From: Vibrio litoralis DSM 17657
GTDB lineage: Bacteria; Pseudomonadota; Gammaproteobacteria; Enterobacterales; Vibrionaceae
DNA length: 64,000 nt
Direction: 5' to 3'
Assembly: GCF_000426765.1 (NCBI RefSeq)
Contig: NZ_KE384566.1
Location: 1-64,000 of the forward strand
The notes beneath the pieces are model-generated. The model ran no database searches, was not told the origin of the DNA, and saw only the letters and a list, made by a program, of their open reading frames with translations. Position numbers and translations under genes: made by a program. Below are positions 11,637 to 23,047 of this stretch, one piece after another. Every line of letters starts with the position of its first letter. Positions within the stretch are counted from its first letter, which is position 1.

Positions 11637-13928
11637 ATGGCTCAAGTCGATACTTTCTTTCAACAACGAGATAAAAGGCGCTGGCTGACGGATCGCTTTG
11701 CAAGCTCGGTGATTAAGCTGGGAGGTATTAGTGTTCTTATCGCTTTAGTGTTGCTGATTTTCTATTTGATTGTTGTGATCGCACCAATATTTTCGCCTGC
11801 GAGTATAAAGTTAAAAGGTGAGCACTTACTTACTGGTGATAATAGCAATAACAAAACAGTTGCTATTGGTGTTGATGATAGTGGCCACACCGCTTTTCGT
11901 TTCACTGATGATGGGAAACTGATTTTTTCTGCACTCTCCCCATCTTTAAATTCCTCGGTTAACACAAGTCAAGAAATCGAACCGTTATTGATGAAGCAAG
12001 TTGTTGAGAACCCGGTAGCTTTTAAGGCGGCTGAAACGAGTTCTCGTTGGTATGCTTATGCCGATAACCAGGGAGGAATCCATGCGGTTCGCCCTAAGTT
12101 TTCGACCGTGTTTACTGCTGGTGGTCGCCAGTCTTCCCCAAACTTTAGTTCTTTTTCCGGTAACCCGGTCTCCCTCGATAGTGATGGGGTGGCGATTCGT
12201 CAGTTTGATTTTTCTATACAAGAGGATCAGGCGACCTTTATTGGTATTAACCAGTCTGGTAAATGGCGCGCGCTCGGTTATCAAAATGCTTCACAATTTG
12301 GGGATGTAAAGTCACATTGGCAGAGCTCTCCACTTAGCCTACCTAACTTATCTTCCAAGGTGAGAGATTTTGTACTCACGCCAGATGGAAAAACCTTATA
12401 TGTGCTATATCCTGATTCGATCAGCGTTTTAAAGCGCGATGACTCAGGTTTTCAATTGCGAGAAAGTGTCGCTTTAACCAATACCCTAGATCACGATGAA
12501 ACCTCAAAAGAAAAGTCGCCAGTAGTACAAGGTGTGAAGCTAGATTTACTTTCAGGTGCTTATTCCGTTTTAGTTACTCAGTCCGATGGTAAGGTTTCAC
12601 AATGGTTTGATGTATTGAAAGATGGCAAGCGTCATTTAAATCAAATTCGTGATTTTGATTCAGGCAATAAGGCTAGAACTGCTTTTGTGTCGCCGGATTT
12701 TTATCGTAAAGGTTTCTTATTATTTGATGATGTTGGTCGAGTTGATAATTTCTATACCACTTCAGGTGATAAAATCCTGTCGAAAAAAATTGCTCAACAC
12801 GCTCCTTTAGCCGCGGCGACCTCGTCCAATGAGCAGTTTTTAATTACTGCTTTTCAAGATAAATTATCGCTATTTAAGGTCGATAACCCGCATCCTGAAA
12901 TTTCTTTTACCTCGTTATGGGAAAAGGTGTGGTATGAAGGGTATCCTGAGCCTGAGTATATCTGGCAATCGACTTCTGCTAGTAATGATTTCGAAGCGAA
13001 ATTTAGCCTAGTTCCTATCGCTTTTGGCACTTTAAAATCAGCGTTATTTGCCATGATTTTTGCCGTGCCGATTTCTATTTGTGGTGCGATTTATACCGCT
13101 TACTTTATGACGCCAAGAATGCGTCGCTACGTAAAGCCAACTATCGAGTTAATGGAAGCACTACCTACAGTGATTATTGGTTTTTTGGCGGGCTTGTGGC
13201 TAGCGCCGATCGTTGAATTAAATTTATTAAATACCGTATTGTTTATTGTTCTGTTGCCTGTGGTTATTTTGCTCGCGGCACTTTTGTGGCAATCGGTTCA
13301 GAAATTCACTGTGCTTGGGGAGTATCAAGGTTGGATCGCGTTATTTTTAGTGCCTGTGGTGATTGGTTTTGCATGGTTGATCTTTACTTATGGTCACTAC
13401 TTTGAACATTGGTTATTTGGTGGCGATGTTCGATTATTTATGGCTAATGTGGGCATCGACTTTGATCAGAGAAATGCGTTAATAGTCGGCTTTGCGATGG
13501 GTTTTGCGGTGATCCCCACCATTTTTACCATTGCGGAAGATGCCATCTTCTCGGTACCAAAACACTTATCCGATGGTGCCAGCGCACTTGGAGCAACCCC
13601 GTGGCAATGTTTAACTACTGTTGTTTTAGTGACCGCATCTCCCGGGATCTTTTCGGCGGTGATGATGGGGTTAGGGCGTGCCGTCGGTGAAACCATGATC
13701 GTTCTGATGGCAACCGGTAATACCCCAGTAATGGATTGGAATATTTTTGAAGGCATGCGAACCTTATCGGCCAATGTTGCGATTGAGATGCCAGAGTCAG
13801 AAGTCGGTAGCTCTCATTTTCGGTTATTGTTTTTATCAGCTTTCTTATTATTTGTATTTACTTTTGTCGTCAACTCGATAGCTGAGCTAATCCGTCAGCG
13901 TTTAAGGGATAAATACAGTGCGTTATAG
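11637..13928 (+). CDS. pstC: PstC-like phosphate ABC permease with large periplasmic domain
   Basis: The inner-membrane permease of the phosphate importer, here about 763 residues against roughly 320 in E. coli. One N-terminal helix (about 25-50) is followed by some 400 residues without membrane segments that read like beta-propeller repeats (DSGHTAFRFTDDGKL, LTPDGKTLYVLYPDS). The PstC permease core (about 460-763) includes the EAA-type loop SDGASALGATPWQC and GRAVGETMIVLMATGN. The ATG at 11637 fits the AAAGG site (10 bp) better than the ATG at 11628 (2 bp). It heads pstC-pstA-pstB-phoU. Confidence 0.9.
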   Translation: MAQVDTFFQQRDKRRWLTDRFASSVIKLGGISVLIALVLLIFYLIVVIAPIFSPASIKLKGEHLLTGDNSNNKTVAIGVDDSGHTAFRFTDDGKLIFSALSPSLNSSVNTSQEIEPLLMKQVVENPVAFKAAETSSRWYAYADNQGGIHAVRPKFSTVFTAGGRQSSPNFSSFSGNPVSLDSDGVAIRQFDFSIQEDQATFIGINQSGKWRALGYQNASQFGDVKSHWQSSPLSLPNLSSKVRDFVLTPDGKTLYVLYPDSISVLKRDDSGFQLRESVALTNTLDHDETSKEKSPVVQGVKLDLLSGAYSVLVTQSDGKVSQWFDVLKDGKRHLNQIRDFDSGNKARTAFVSPDFYRKGFLLFDDVGRVDNFYTTSGDKILSKKIAQHAPLAAATSSNEQFLITAFQDKLSLFKVDNPHPEISFTSLWEKVWYEGYPEPEYIWQSTSASNDFEAKFSLVPIAFGTLKSALFAMIFAVPISICGAIYTAYFMTPRMRRYVKPTIELMEALPTVIIGFLAGLWLAPIVELNLLNTVLFIVLLPVVILLAALLWQSVQKFTVLGEYQGWIALFLVPVVIGFAWLIFTYGHYFEHWLFGGDVRLFMANVGIDFDQRNALIVGFAMGFAVIPTIFTIAEDAIFSVPKHLSDGASALGATPWQCLTTVVLVTASPGIFSAVMMGLGRAVGETMIVLMATGNTPVMDWNIFEGMRTLSANVAIEMPESEVGSSHFRLLFLSAFLLFVFTFVVNSIAELIRQRLRDKYSAL

Positions 13929-13955
13929 ATCAATATCTATGTTTAAGGTTTCGTC

Positions 13956-15617
13956 ATGCTAAGCCGTTACAGATTCAGTTGGATTAAATCAGGTAACCCT
14001 TGGGTATGGCTGACGGCTGGTGCTGTCAGTATTAGCCTTATTTCAGTATTAGGCTTACTGCTATTAATTGGTTGGAAGGGGCTGGTGTACTTTTGGCCGG
14101 CCCCTTTATATCAATGGCAAGATGCACAAGGACAACGCTTGATCGGCCAAGTCTATCAACGAGATCATGTATCACTGGATCAACTGTCAGAACAAGACAG
14201 ACCGTGGCCAGAACAAGTAATGAAAGCGGAGCAGGCCGAGCGTTTATCGATAAAAGTGGCCAATCGTGATATTTACCCGCGCGATTTTATTTCGGTGTTA
14301 GCGATAGATTTACACCATCAAGTAACTCCGCAAGATCTTGCTGTTTTCGAACGTACACGTTCTGGGGACTTTTTTGGCCAACCCGTCGCATTTGAAAATA
14401 AAGGTCAGTCTTATCAAGACTCACTGCCTCAGCGCATTTCGACTGCCATAAAAAGTGCCGATGAGGTTCGGGAAAAGATCGATGATATTTTACAAAATGA
14501 ATTGCACTTCGTTACTCAAAAACTGAATGAATTACGAGCTGAAAAAAGAGCTAAACAGCAAAAAGGTCAAGCAACATCAGCCTACCTTAAAACTTTTGAA
14601 CAGCGACAAAGTGGATTAGAAGTTAGGTTTAATCAGGCAGAAAGCAAGATTTTAGCACTGCAAGATCAGTTATCATCGGCGCGAGTACGAGTCAAAGACA
14701 TGCAAGGGGAGATCATTTCCTTGCCTTTAGACTCAATATTGGATGCTTGGTACCCCAACGACATGAGATTGGGAGAAAAGGTACATCATTGGGTTAAACA
14801 AGTTGGAAAGTTTTTACTTGATAACCCAAGAGAGTCGAATTCAGAAGGTGGGGTATTTCCTGCCATTTTCGGTACAGTGTTATTAGTTATTATCATGTCA
14901 GTGGTCGTTATGCCGCTTGGTGTGATTGCTGCGATTTATCTGCATGAGTACTCCAGAAATACCATGCTGACACGACTAATTCGAATCTCAGTGGTTAATC
15001 TCGCCGGTGTACCATCGATAGTCTATGGCGTGTTTGGTTTAGGTTTCTTTGTCTACACCATAGGTAGCTCAATTGATGAGTTGTTTTACTCTGATACCTT
15101 ACCTACACCGACGTTTGGTACTCCCGGTTTGCTATGGTCTGCGATGACGTTAGCAATATTAACGTTACCTGTAGTGATTGTTGCTACAGAAGAAGGGTTG
15201 GCTCGGGTACCAAATTCAGTGCGACATGGCTCTTATGCTCTAGGGGCAACCAAATTTGAAACGCTATGGCGTACCGTGTTGCCAATGGTGAGTCCTGCGA
15301 TCATGACGGGTTTAATTCTTGCGGTTGCAAGGGCGGCAGGGGAAGTGGCCCCTTTGATGCTGGTGGGTGTAGTGAAATTGGCTTCTAATTTGCCGGTTGA
15401 TGGTAATTTCCCATACCTACATTTAGAAAGAAAATTTATGCATCTTGGTTTTCACGTTTATGATGTGGGTTTCCAAACGCCGAATATTGAAGCGGCAAGG
15501 CCATTGGTATTTGCGACGTCATTTTTATTGATCACTGTCGTCGTCGGTCTCAATATTACTGCGATCATGATCCGCAATAATTTACGAGAAAAGTTTAAGA
15601 TATTAGGAAACGATTAA
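13956..15617 (+). CDS. pstA: PstA-like phosphate ABC permease, extended
   Basis: Second permease subunit, 553 residues against about 296 in E. coli. A first helix (about 20-47) is followed by an extra region to about residue 285 containing a charged, probably coiled-coil stretch at about 160-245. The core then starts near [17 protein letters not shown] and includes the EAA loop [16 protein letters not shown] and [12 protein letters not shown]. The stop lies 1 bp before pstB. The enlarged PstC and PstA probably pair through their periplasmic parts, which is inference. Confidence 0.9.
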   Translation: MLSRYRFSWIKSGNPWVWLTAGAVSISLISVLGLLLLIGWKGLVYFWPAPLYQWQDAQGQRLIGQVYQRDHVSLDQLSEQDRPWPEQVMKAEQAERLSIKVANRDIYPRDFISVLAIDLHHQVTPQDLAVFERTRSGDFFGQPVAFENKGQSYQDSLPQRISTAIKSADEVREKIDDILQNELHFVTQKLNELRAEKRAKQQKGQATSAYLKTFEQRQSGLEVRFNQAESKILALQDQLSSARVRVKDMQGEIISLPLDSILDAWYPNDMRLGEKVHHWVKQVGKFLLDNPRESNSEGGVFPAIFGTVLLVIIMSVVVMPLGVIAAIYLHEYSRNTMLTRLIRISVVNLAGVPSIVYGVFGLGFFVYTIGSSIDELFYSDTLPTPTFGTPGLLWSAMTLAILTLPVVIVATEEGLARVPNSVRHGSYALGATKFETLWRTVLPMVSPAIMTGLILAVARAAGEVAPLMLVGVVKLASNLPVDGNFPYLHLERKFMHLGFHVYDVGFQTPNIEAARPLVFATSFLLITVVVGLNITAIMIRNNLREKFKILGND

Positions 15618-15618
15618 T

Positions 15619-16437
15619 ATGCTTTCGATTCATTCGGCGCTTGGGCATCCTGAACCTTTAGATGTTCATAACCTAACCGAACAACAAACGGCGATTTCTA
15701 TTGATGATTTGAACTTGTTTTACCATAAAGCTCAAGCCTTGAAAGATATTAGCATGCGTATTCCTAAAGGGCAGGTGACCGCTTTTATCGGACCTTCTGG
15801 TTGTGGTAAATCGACCTTATTGCGCTGTATCAACCGCATGAATGATTTGGTAGATGGTTGCCGAGTGGAAGGTGAGGTTCTTTTAAACGGCAATAATATT
15901 TACCACCCTAGTGTTGATGTCGCGAGTTTGCGTCGACGAGTGGGGATGGTATTCCAACGGCCTAATCCTTTCCCTAAATCGATTTATGAAAATGTGGTGT
16001 ATGGGTTACGTTTGCAAGGCATAAAAGATTCTCGTTCTTTAGATGATGCGGTTGAGCGTTCATTACGTGCGGCAGCCTTATGGACTGAGGTCAAAGATCG
16101 TTTACATGAAAATGCCTTTGGATTATCTGGTGGTCAGCAGCAACGCTTAGTGATTGCTCGCGCTATCGCCATTGAGCCTGAAGTATTATTACTTGATGAG
16201 CCGACATCCGCTTTGGATCCGATTTCGACGTTGACGATTGAAGAGCTGATCTCAGAATTAAAAACCAAATACACCGTGGTGATTGTTACGCATAATATGC
16301 AGCAAGCCGCGCGAGTCAGTGATCACACCGCTTTTGTGCATATGGGACAGCTGGTGGAGTATAGCGATACCGATTCAATTTTCACTTCGCCAAAAATGAA
16401 GAAAACCGAAGATTACATTACGGGACGATACGGTTAA
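15619..16437 (+). CDS. pstB: PstB, phosphate import ATPase
   Basis: ABC ATPase of 272 residues that powers PstCA. It has Walker [11 protein letters not shown]-loop [16 protein letters not shown], signature [16 protein letters not shown], Walker [14 protein letters not shown] and the switch-His [13 protein letters not shown]. The NPFPKSIY wording is typical of PstB. About 15 N-terminal residues exceed the E. coli protein. It is nearly contiguous with pstA. Confidence 0.97.
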   Translation: MLSIHSALGHPEPLDVHNLTEQQTAISIDDLNLFYHKAQALKDISMRIPKGQVTAFIGPSGCGKSTLLRCINRMNDLVDGCRVEGEVLLNGNNIYHPSVDVASLRRRVGMVFQRPNPFPKSIYENVVYGLRLQGIKDSRSLDDAVERSLRAAALWTEVKDRLHENAFGLSGGQQQRLVIARAIAIEPEVLLLDEPTSALDPISTLTIEELISELKTKYTVVIVTHNMQQAARVSDHTAFVHMGQLVEYSDTDSIFTSPKMKKTEDYITGRYG

Positions 16438-16483
16438 TCTATTGTCAGTAAATAAGTAATGGTAAATAAGGATTTAAAATAGC

Positions 16484-17182
16484 ATGCAACTTGGTCGTCA
16501 TATTTCAGGGCAGTTTAATGTCGAACTAGAGTCTATTCGTACTCACGTATTGGCGATGGGCGGCTTAGTTGAAGAGCAGCTTTCTCTGGCATTACACGCG
16601 CTGTATAAACACGATTCTCAATTAGCCACTAAGGTTAAGCGTAATGATGACAAAGTGAATCAAATGGAAGTGGCGATTGATGAAGCTTGTACGCGCATTA
16701 TTGCTAAAAGGCAGCCAACCGCAAAAGATCTACGTCTGGTGATGGCGATCATTAAAACCATTTCAGATCTGGAACGAATTGGTGATGTTGCGACTAAGTT
16801 GAGTTATGTCGCACAAGAAGCGTTTGCCCCGAAACAAGAAACCTTGATTGTTTCAGTCGAAGCGTTTGGGCGCATGGCGGTCAATATGTTGCATCAAGTG
16901 TTAGATGCTTTTGCTCGCATGGATGTACAAGCAGCAGCGGCGGTGTATCGTATGGATGATGAGCTGGATGCGGAGCACAAAAAAGTTCAGCAGCAGATGA
17001 TTGACTTTATGATGCAAGATCCTAGCTCGGTACCAAAAGTCATGCAGATAGTTGCTTGTGCTCAATCGATAGAAAGAGTCGGCGATCGCTGCCAGAACAT
17101 CTGTGAATACATTATCTATTTCGTCAAAGGAAAAGACGTTCGTCATGATAAAGACTACTTAGAGTCTTTAGTTAAAGAGTAA
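16484..17182 (+). CDS. phoU: PhoU, phosphate signalling regulator
   Basis: A 232-residue helical protein with two PhoU repeats, each carrying the metal-binding ExxxD-type motif (DLERIGDVATKLS near 104 and SIERVGDRCQNICEY near 197). It links the Pst transporter to PhoR, keeping PhoR in its phosphatase state when phosphate is plentiful. Last gene of the pst operon, 46 bp after pstB. Confidence 0.96.
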   Translation: MQLGRHISGQFNVELESIRTHVLAMGGLVEEQLSLALHALYKHDSQLATKVKRNDDKVNQMEVAIDEACTRIIAKRQPTAKDLRLVMAIIKTISDLERIGDVATKLSYVAQEAFAPKQETLIVSVEAFGRMAVNMLHQVLDAFARMDVQAAAAVYRMDDELDAEHKKVQQQMIDFMMQDPSSVPKVMQIVACAQSIERVGDRCQNICEYIIYFVKGKDVRHDKDYLESLVKE

Positions 17183-17277
17183 TAGTTTCTTTTCCCAATC
17201 ATAAAGCGACCCACAGTGTATGAAGTGAGGTCGCCATTTTTATTCGATTGTAATGTCAGTCTTGAAATGCCAATTTT

Positions 17278-18021
17278 TTAAATACAACTGATAGCGTGCT
17301 TAACCGCTTCAATGGTTTGTTTACTGGTTACCGGAATCGCAAAGTCATCGACTGAATCTGATCCCATTTTAGCGCTATCAGCGTGCAATTTCATGTGACT
17401 AGGGCGAGTAGTTTTTCCTGAAAGGTGAATCTCGTGGATGCCGGTTTTCTGGATTATTTGTGCCGCATTATCAATGTTGACACCTGCGCCAGCCATAATC
17501 GAAAATCGGCCTTGAGCTTGTTCAACCATTTCTGCGATAACGTGAATGCCTTGTTCTGCGGTGCTTGCCAGCCCTGAGGTTAATATACGCTCACAACCTA
17601 GTGCTGCGATATCTTCTAATGCTTGTTTAGGATCTCGACATTGATCGATAGCTCGGTGAAAAGTCACGCCCATACCTGAAGCAGCTTCGATAAGACGCTG
17701 ACATGTTGCTTTATCCACATCACCTTCTGCGGTAAGTGCACCAATTACAATGCCTTGCAAGCCCGCTTGTTTGGCGCAAAGCACATCTTCTAGCATAGAT
17801 TCAACATCTTGTTCGCTATACAGAAAGTCACCTTGGCGAGGGCGAATCATGGCGTAAACCGGAACACTTGAGTATTGCGCGGCTTTCTTCATAAAACCAT
17901 AGCTAGGGGTTAAGCCACCTAACGCAAGCGATGAGCATAGTTCAATACGAGTCGCACCACCTTCAATCGCAAGGTGTAGGGATTCTAAGTTATCAATACA
18001 AACTTCTAATTCAATGGTCAT
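17278..18021 (-). CDS. cutC: CutC-family copper homeostasis protein
   Basis: A TIM-barrel protein of 247 residues with the family blocks [45 protein letters not shown] and FHRAIDQ. The start at 18021 ([11 protein letters not shown]) gives the family N-terminus; the longer frame to 18063 would run into the prx terminator. The link to copper comes from E. coli genetics, and the biochemical role is unsettled. It lies downstream of prx on the same strand, separated by a strong terminator. Confidence 0.88.
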   Translation of the reverse strand: MTIELEVCIDNLESLHLAIEGGATRIELCSSLALGGLTPSYGFMKKAAQYSSVPVYAMIRPRQGDFLYSEQDVESMLEDVLCAKQAGLQGIVIGALTAEGDVDKATCQRLIEAASGMGVTFHRAIDQCRDPKQALEDIAALGCERILTSGLASTAEQGIHVIAEMVEQAQGRFSIMAGAGVNIDNAAQIIQKTGIHEIHLSGKTTRPSHMKLHADSAKMGSDSVDDFAIPVTSKQTIEAVKHAISCI

Positions 18022-18064
18022 GATAGGCTCTAAGCTAAAAAGTGATGGTGTATTGTAAAACAAA

Positions 18065-18092
18065 AAAAGCCCCGCACAATGGCGGGGCTCAA
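18065..18092 (-). terminator. rho-independent terminator of prx
   Basis: On the minus strand, the stem AGCCCCGC / GCGGGGCT with a 6-base loop is followed by TTTTTTTG. It separates prx from cutC. Confidence 0.88.
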
Positions 18093-18110
18093 TAAACCGT
18101 TTAGGCTAAA

Positions 18111-18722
18111 TTATTTTTTGCCTAGGTCATCTGAGTGCTCAGATAGGAATGAAGCAACACCTTTTGGAGATGCGTCCATACCTGCTTTACCTTCTTCCCA
18201 CTGTGCTGGGCAAACTTCACCGTGTTTTTGGTGGAAGTTTAGTGCGTCAACCATACGTAGCATTTCATCAATGTTACGACCTAGAGGAAGATCGTTAACC
18301 ACTTGGTGACGAACAAGACCGTCTTCGTCGATTAGGAAAGAACCACGGAAAGCAACGCCTGCTTCTGGGTGCTCAACATCGTATGCTTTAACGATTTCGT
18401 GTTTAACGTCAGCAACTAGAGGGTATTTAACTTGACCGATACCGCCGTCAGCGATAGCAGTGTTACGCCATGCGTTATGTGAGAATTGTGAATCGATAGA
18501 AACACCGATTACTTCAACGCCTTTAGCTTGGAAATCTTCGAAACGCTTGTCGAAAGCGATTAGCTCTGATGGGCAAACGAATGTGAAGTCTAGAGGGTAG
18601 AAGAAAACAACGGCTTTCTTGCCTTTAGTGAATTCTGCAAAGTTGAATGTATCAACAATTTCACCGTTACCTAGAACTGCTGCAGCTGTGAAATCTGGGG
18701 CTTGACGACCTACTAGTACCAT
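18111..18722 (-). CDS. typical 2-Cys peroxiredoxin (AhpC/Prx1 type)
   Basis: A thiol peroxidase of 203 residues that reduces hydrogen peroxide and organic peroxides. The peroxidatic Cys lies in DFTFVCPSELIAF (about residue 50) and the resolving Cys in HGEVCPAQW (about 171). The start at 18722 (MVLVGRQAPDF) has AGGAG 9 bp upstream; the longer frame adds 15 unlikely residues. It is divergent from oxyR, so it is probably an OxyR target. Its electron donor is not encoded nearby. Confidence 0.93.
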   Translation of the reverse strand: MVLVGRQAPDFTAAAVLGNGEIVDTFNFAEFTKGKKAVVFFYPLDFTFVCPSELIAFDKRFEDFQAKGVEVIGVSIDSQFSHNAWRNTAIADGGIGQVKYPLVADVKHEIVKAYDVEHPEAGVAFRGSFLIDEDGLVRHQVVNDLPLGRNIDEMLRMVDALNFHQKHGEVCPAQWEEGKAGMDASPKGVASFLSEHSDDLGKK

Positions 18723-18923
18723 TTTATTGCTCCTAAATTTTTCTTTGGTATAAAAATCAACACTCAAACTTCTGTGTCTGAGTTTTGTTTCAACGAGACA
18801 AACTATAGTACAAGTTGTAGTATGAAAAAAAGCGAAATAAACCGATTAACTTCATCGAAAAAAACGATTATCTCTAATTTGTGATCACAGCATGATTTCA
18901 CCACAACTTCATCGAAATTTAAT

Positions 18924-19829
18924 ATGACTAAATGGCCAAGTTTAAAACAGCTACATTATCTCGTGACACTTTATGAAACGCGTCACTTTAGTGAGGCAGC
19001 AGAGCGCTGTTTTGTTAGCCAATCGACCTTAAGTAAAGGTATCCAAAATTTAGAATCTTTAATTGGTTGCCCACTTTACGAAAAAAAAGACAAAAAGAGC
19101 CCGCTGGTTTTTACTCTAGCGGGTAAGCAAGTGGTGAAACAAGGGCGGGAGCTCTTAGCCAAAAGCCAAGATTTACTTGAATTAGGATCGCTGTGCCAGG
19201 GCAATAATATGCAAGGGCAACTACGAGTTGGCTGCATTCCGACTATTGCGCCTTTTTTACTCGGTGATTTGGTACAAGAAGTCAATCAACGCTTTCCGCA
19301 ACTGACTTTATTATTACGTGAAGATACTACGACCAATTTATTAAAAGCTTTGCGTAATGGCGATTTGGATGTGTTGATCTTGGCGATGCCGGTGGAGATT
19401 GACGGAATGGAATGTCGAATTGTTGGCCAAGATCCGTTTCGTATGATCATCAGCCGAGAGCAGGCCGATTCGATCCGCATTCCTCTGCGCTATGATGACT
19501 TGCCGGATGAATCGGTGTTCTTGCTTGAAAATGAACACTGCTTAACCGAGCACGCGGTGTCGGCATGTAAATTAACCAGAAAAGAAAAAATCAATCCATT
19601 CTCTGCCACAAGTTTGCATACCTTAGTGCAAATGGTTGCCAATGGATTAGGCACGACTTTTATTCCTCAAATGGCGATTGACCACGGTTTAGTGGATAAC
19701 CAAAACATTGTTGTGATTGAGCCGCCGGGGAAAAGTGCTCATCGTCAAATTGGTTTGGTTTGGCGACCAAGCTCGAATCGTACGACGACCTTTGAAACAT
19801 TAGCTAATGTGGTAGAAGGTTTACTTTGA
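18924..19829 (+). CDS. oxyR: OxyR, peroxide-sensing LysR-type activator
   Basis: LysR-family regulator of 301 residues with an N-terminal winged HTH (LKQLHYLVTLYETRHFSEAAERCFVSQSTLS). Two cysteines, C206 in NEHCL and C215 in VSACK, are nine residues apart, as are the redox-active C199 and C208 of E. coli OxyR, which form a disulfide on peroxide exposure. Divergent transcription from the peroxiredoxin supports the call. Confidence 0.92.
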   Translation: MTKWPSLKQLHYLVTLYETRHFSEAAERCFVSQSTLSKGIQNLESLIGCPLYEKKDKKSPLVFTLAGKQVVKQGRELLAKSQDLLELGSLCQGNNMQGQLRVGCIPTIAPFLLGDLVQEVNQRFPQLTLLLREDTTTNLLKALRNGDLDVLILAMPVEIDGMECRIVGQDPFRMIISREQADSIRIPLRYDDLPDESVFLLENEHCLTEHAVSACKLTRKEKINPFSATSLHTLVQMVANGLGTTFIPQMAIDHGLVDNQNIVVIEPPGKSAHRQIGLVWRPSSNRTTTFETLANVVEGLL

Positions 19830-19849
19830 TTCAAAGCCCATCAGTCCTT

Positions 19850-20115
19850 ATACCCAAATAATTTCAAGATGCAGAATTCAGAGCTACCATCCAAGTCTTT
19901 AGATAAGGAAGATTGGTGAAGGAATGTAAACACCTTTTGAATCAATCTGACACCGTATAAAGGCTTGGATGGAGCTCCCGGAGGGCAAGTTAAAAACAAG
20001 CTTTATGCGGGGTTAAATTAAATAGAGATAGAATGACTATGATCATATTTAATTTGCCTTGCCTAAAACTTGTTTTATTCTTGCTGAAACTCGCATCTTG
20101 AAGTTACTTGGGTAT
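19850..20115 (+). mobile_element. MITE-like repeat element with 23-bp inverted ends
   Basis: This fills the oxyR-queA spacer. The left end ATACCCAAATAATTTCAAG (running on to position 19872) and the right end, read on the minus strand (20093-20115), match at 21 of 23 bases. The 266-bp interior has no open frame of note. A related single end lies at 33813-33835. Similar ends are common in Vibrio genomes, from memory. I see no clear target-site duplication. Confidence 0.6.
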
Positions 20116-20188
20116 ATACTAGCGCCAGATTTTTACACCGCTAATATCCAAATTGAATAATTGTTTAGCCTTAAGAAAGTGACCCTTC

Positions 20189-21238
20189 ATGCAAGTATCT
20201 GATTTTGACTTCGAACTACCCGATGAGCTCATTGCTCGTTACCCTCAGCCACAGCGTACCGCAAGCCGACTATTACAGTTAGATGGCAATAGTGGCGATC
20301 TAACGGATGGGAAGTTTACCGATGTGTTGGATCTCGTTCAGCCGGGTGACTTAGTGGTATTCAATAATACGCGCGTTATTCCAGCCCGTGTGTTTGGACG
20401 TAAAGCGTCAGGCGGTAAAATTGAAGTTTTAGTCGAGCGAGTATTGGATGAACATTCGATTCTTGCCCATGTGCGTGCGTCAAAATCGCCTAAGCCAGGC
20501 AATGCGCTATTTTTAGGTGAAAATGACGAATATCAAGCCACTATGGTTGCACGTCATGATGCATTATTTGAGATTCATTTTGATCATGAAAAAGGCGTAT
20601 TCGATATTTTGAATGAAATTGGCCACATGCCTCTTCCTCCTTATATTGACCGCCCAGATGAAGATACCGATAAAGAACGTTATCAGACCGTCTATAATCA
20701 AAAGCCAGGTGCGGTTGCCGCGCCAACTGCTGGTTTGCATTTTGATAATGAACTTTTAGAGAAAATTAAAGCCAAAGGTGTCGACTTTGCGTATGTGACT
20801 CTGCATGTTGGTGCTGGCACTTTTCAGCCAGTTCGTGTCGATGACATTAACGATCACCACATGCATTCTGAATATGTGGAAGTGCCACAAGAAGTGGTTG
20901 ATGCTATTAACGTAACCAAAGCCCGTGGTGGACGAATTGTTGCCGTGGGTACAACGTCGGTGCGTTCATTAGAAAGTGCCGCGCAAGATGCCAAGCAAAA
21001 AGGCACCGAGCTTGTACCATTTTTTGATGATACAGAAATTTTCATCTACCCAGGTTATGAATATCAATTAGTCGATGTACTGATCACTAATTTTCATTTG
21101 CCTGAGTCGACCCTAATTATGTTAGTGAGCGCTTTTGCCGGCTATGAGCATGTGATGAACGCTTATCAACATGCTGTAAATAAAGAATATCGCTTCTTCA
21201 GTTATGGCGATGCGATGTTTGTAACAAAAAAGCGGTAA
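20189..21238 (+). CDS. queA: QueA, S-adenosylmethionine:tRNA ribosyltransferase-isomerase
   Basis: It transfers and isomerises the ribosyl group of SAM onto preQ1 in tRNA to form epoxyqueuosine. The 349 residues show the family N-terminus [30 protein letters not shown], the PTAGLHFD block and [18 protein letters not shown]. It lies upstream of tgt, the preceding step of the pathway, with 183 bp between them. Confidence 0.97.
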   Translation: MQVSDFDFELPDELIARYPQPQRTASRLLQLDGNSGDLTDGKFTDVLDLVQPGDLVVFNNTRVIPARVFGRKASGGKIEVLVERVLDEHSILAHVRASKSPKPGNALFLGENDEYQATMVARHDALFEIHFDHEKGVFDILNEIGHMPLPPYIDRPDEDTDKERYQTVYNQKPGAVAAPTAGLHFDNELLEKIKAKGVDFAYVTLHVGAGTFQPVRVDDINDHHMHSEYVEVPQEVVDAINVTKARGGRIVAVGTTSVRSLESAAQDAKQKGTELVPFFDDTEIFIYPGYEYQLVDVLITNFHLPESTLIMLVSAFAGYEHVMNAYQHAVNKEYRFFSYGDAMFVTKKR

Positions 21239-21245
21239 TGAGTAT

Positions 21246-21376
21246 CTAGTTCCTAGTTTCTAGGATAAAGATGAGAAGCTCATTGCTTGTTGTTACCGCA
21301 TCGATAAATTTAGTTAAGTAGTAAATGTTTAGCGCATGACTTTCTAGGGACCGGGAACTAGGGTCTAGAAACCTAG
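21246..21376. repeat. cluster of CTAG-rich short repeats between queA and tgt
   Basis: Seven CTAG tetramers occur within about 130 bp, in two groups (21246-21263 and 21344-21376), set in variants of CTAGTTCCTAGTTTCTAGG and GGGAACTAGGGTCTAGAAAC. CTAG is usually scarce in these genomes. No terminator or gene is evident here. Confidence 0.5.
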
Positions 21377-22573
<1,197 letters not shown>

Positions 22574-22675
22574 CATCGTATTTTAAATGGGTTAAGCTGC
22601 TCTTTGCCTTGAAAAAAGTAGAGAGCACCCCAATCTAAAAACAAATTATCAAAATCAGAAAAAGGAAATGTTTTA

Positions 22676-23008
22676 ATGAGCTTATTTATTTCAGAAGCAC
22701 ACGCTGCAAGTGCTGGCCCAGCTGGCGGTGGTATGGAAATGTTCATCATGCTTGGTATGTTTGCGTTGATCTTCTATTTCATGATCTACCGCCCTCAAGC
22801 AAAACGAGTAAAAGAGCATAAAAACCTAATGGCTGCGATGTCAAAAGGTGATGAAGTGATTACTGGTGGTGGCCTTGTGGGTAAAATCGTTAAGATTTCT
22901 GACGATAACGACTACATCCTACTAGCTTTAAATGAAAACAATGAAGTAACAATCAAAAAAGATTTCGTTACGGCTGTGCTACCTAAGGGTACACTTAAAT
23001 CTCTTTAA
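22676..23008 (+). CDS. yajC: YajC, SecDF-associated translocon subunit
   Basis: A small inner-membrane protein of 110 residues with one helix (about 20-42, MEMFIMLGMFALIFYFMIY) followed by RPQAKRVKEHKNLMAAMSKGDEVITGGGLVGKI, the family hallmark. It joins SecD and SecF in the accessory complex of the Sec translocon. Operon with secD (39 bp). Confidence 0.96.
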   Translation: MSLFISEAHAASAGPAGGGMEMFIMLGMFALIFYFMIYRPQAKRVKEHKNLMAAMSKGDEVITGGGLVGKIVKISDDNDYILLALNENNEVTIKKDFVTAVLPKGTLKSL

Positions 23009-23047
23009 TTATAGTTAGTTAGCTATAAAAGCTAAAGGATACCCGCT

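Noticed and set aside
18878-18892. CRP-like TGTGATCACA in the prx/oxyR spacer
   Set aside because: The two half-sites abut without the 6-bp spacer of the CRP consensus.
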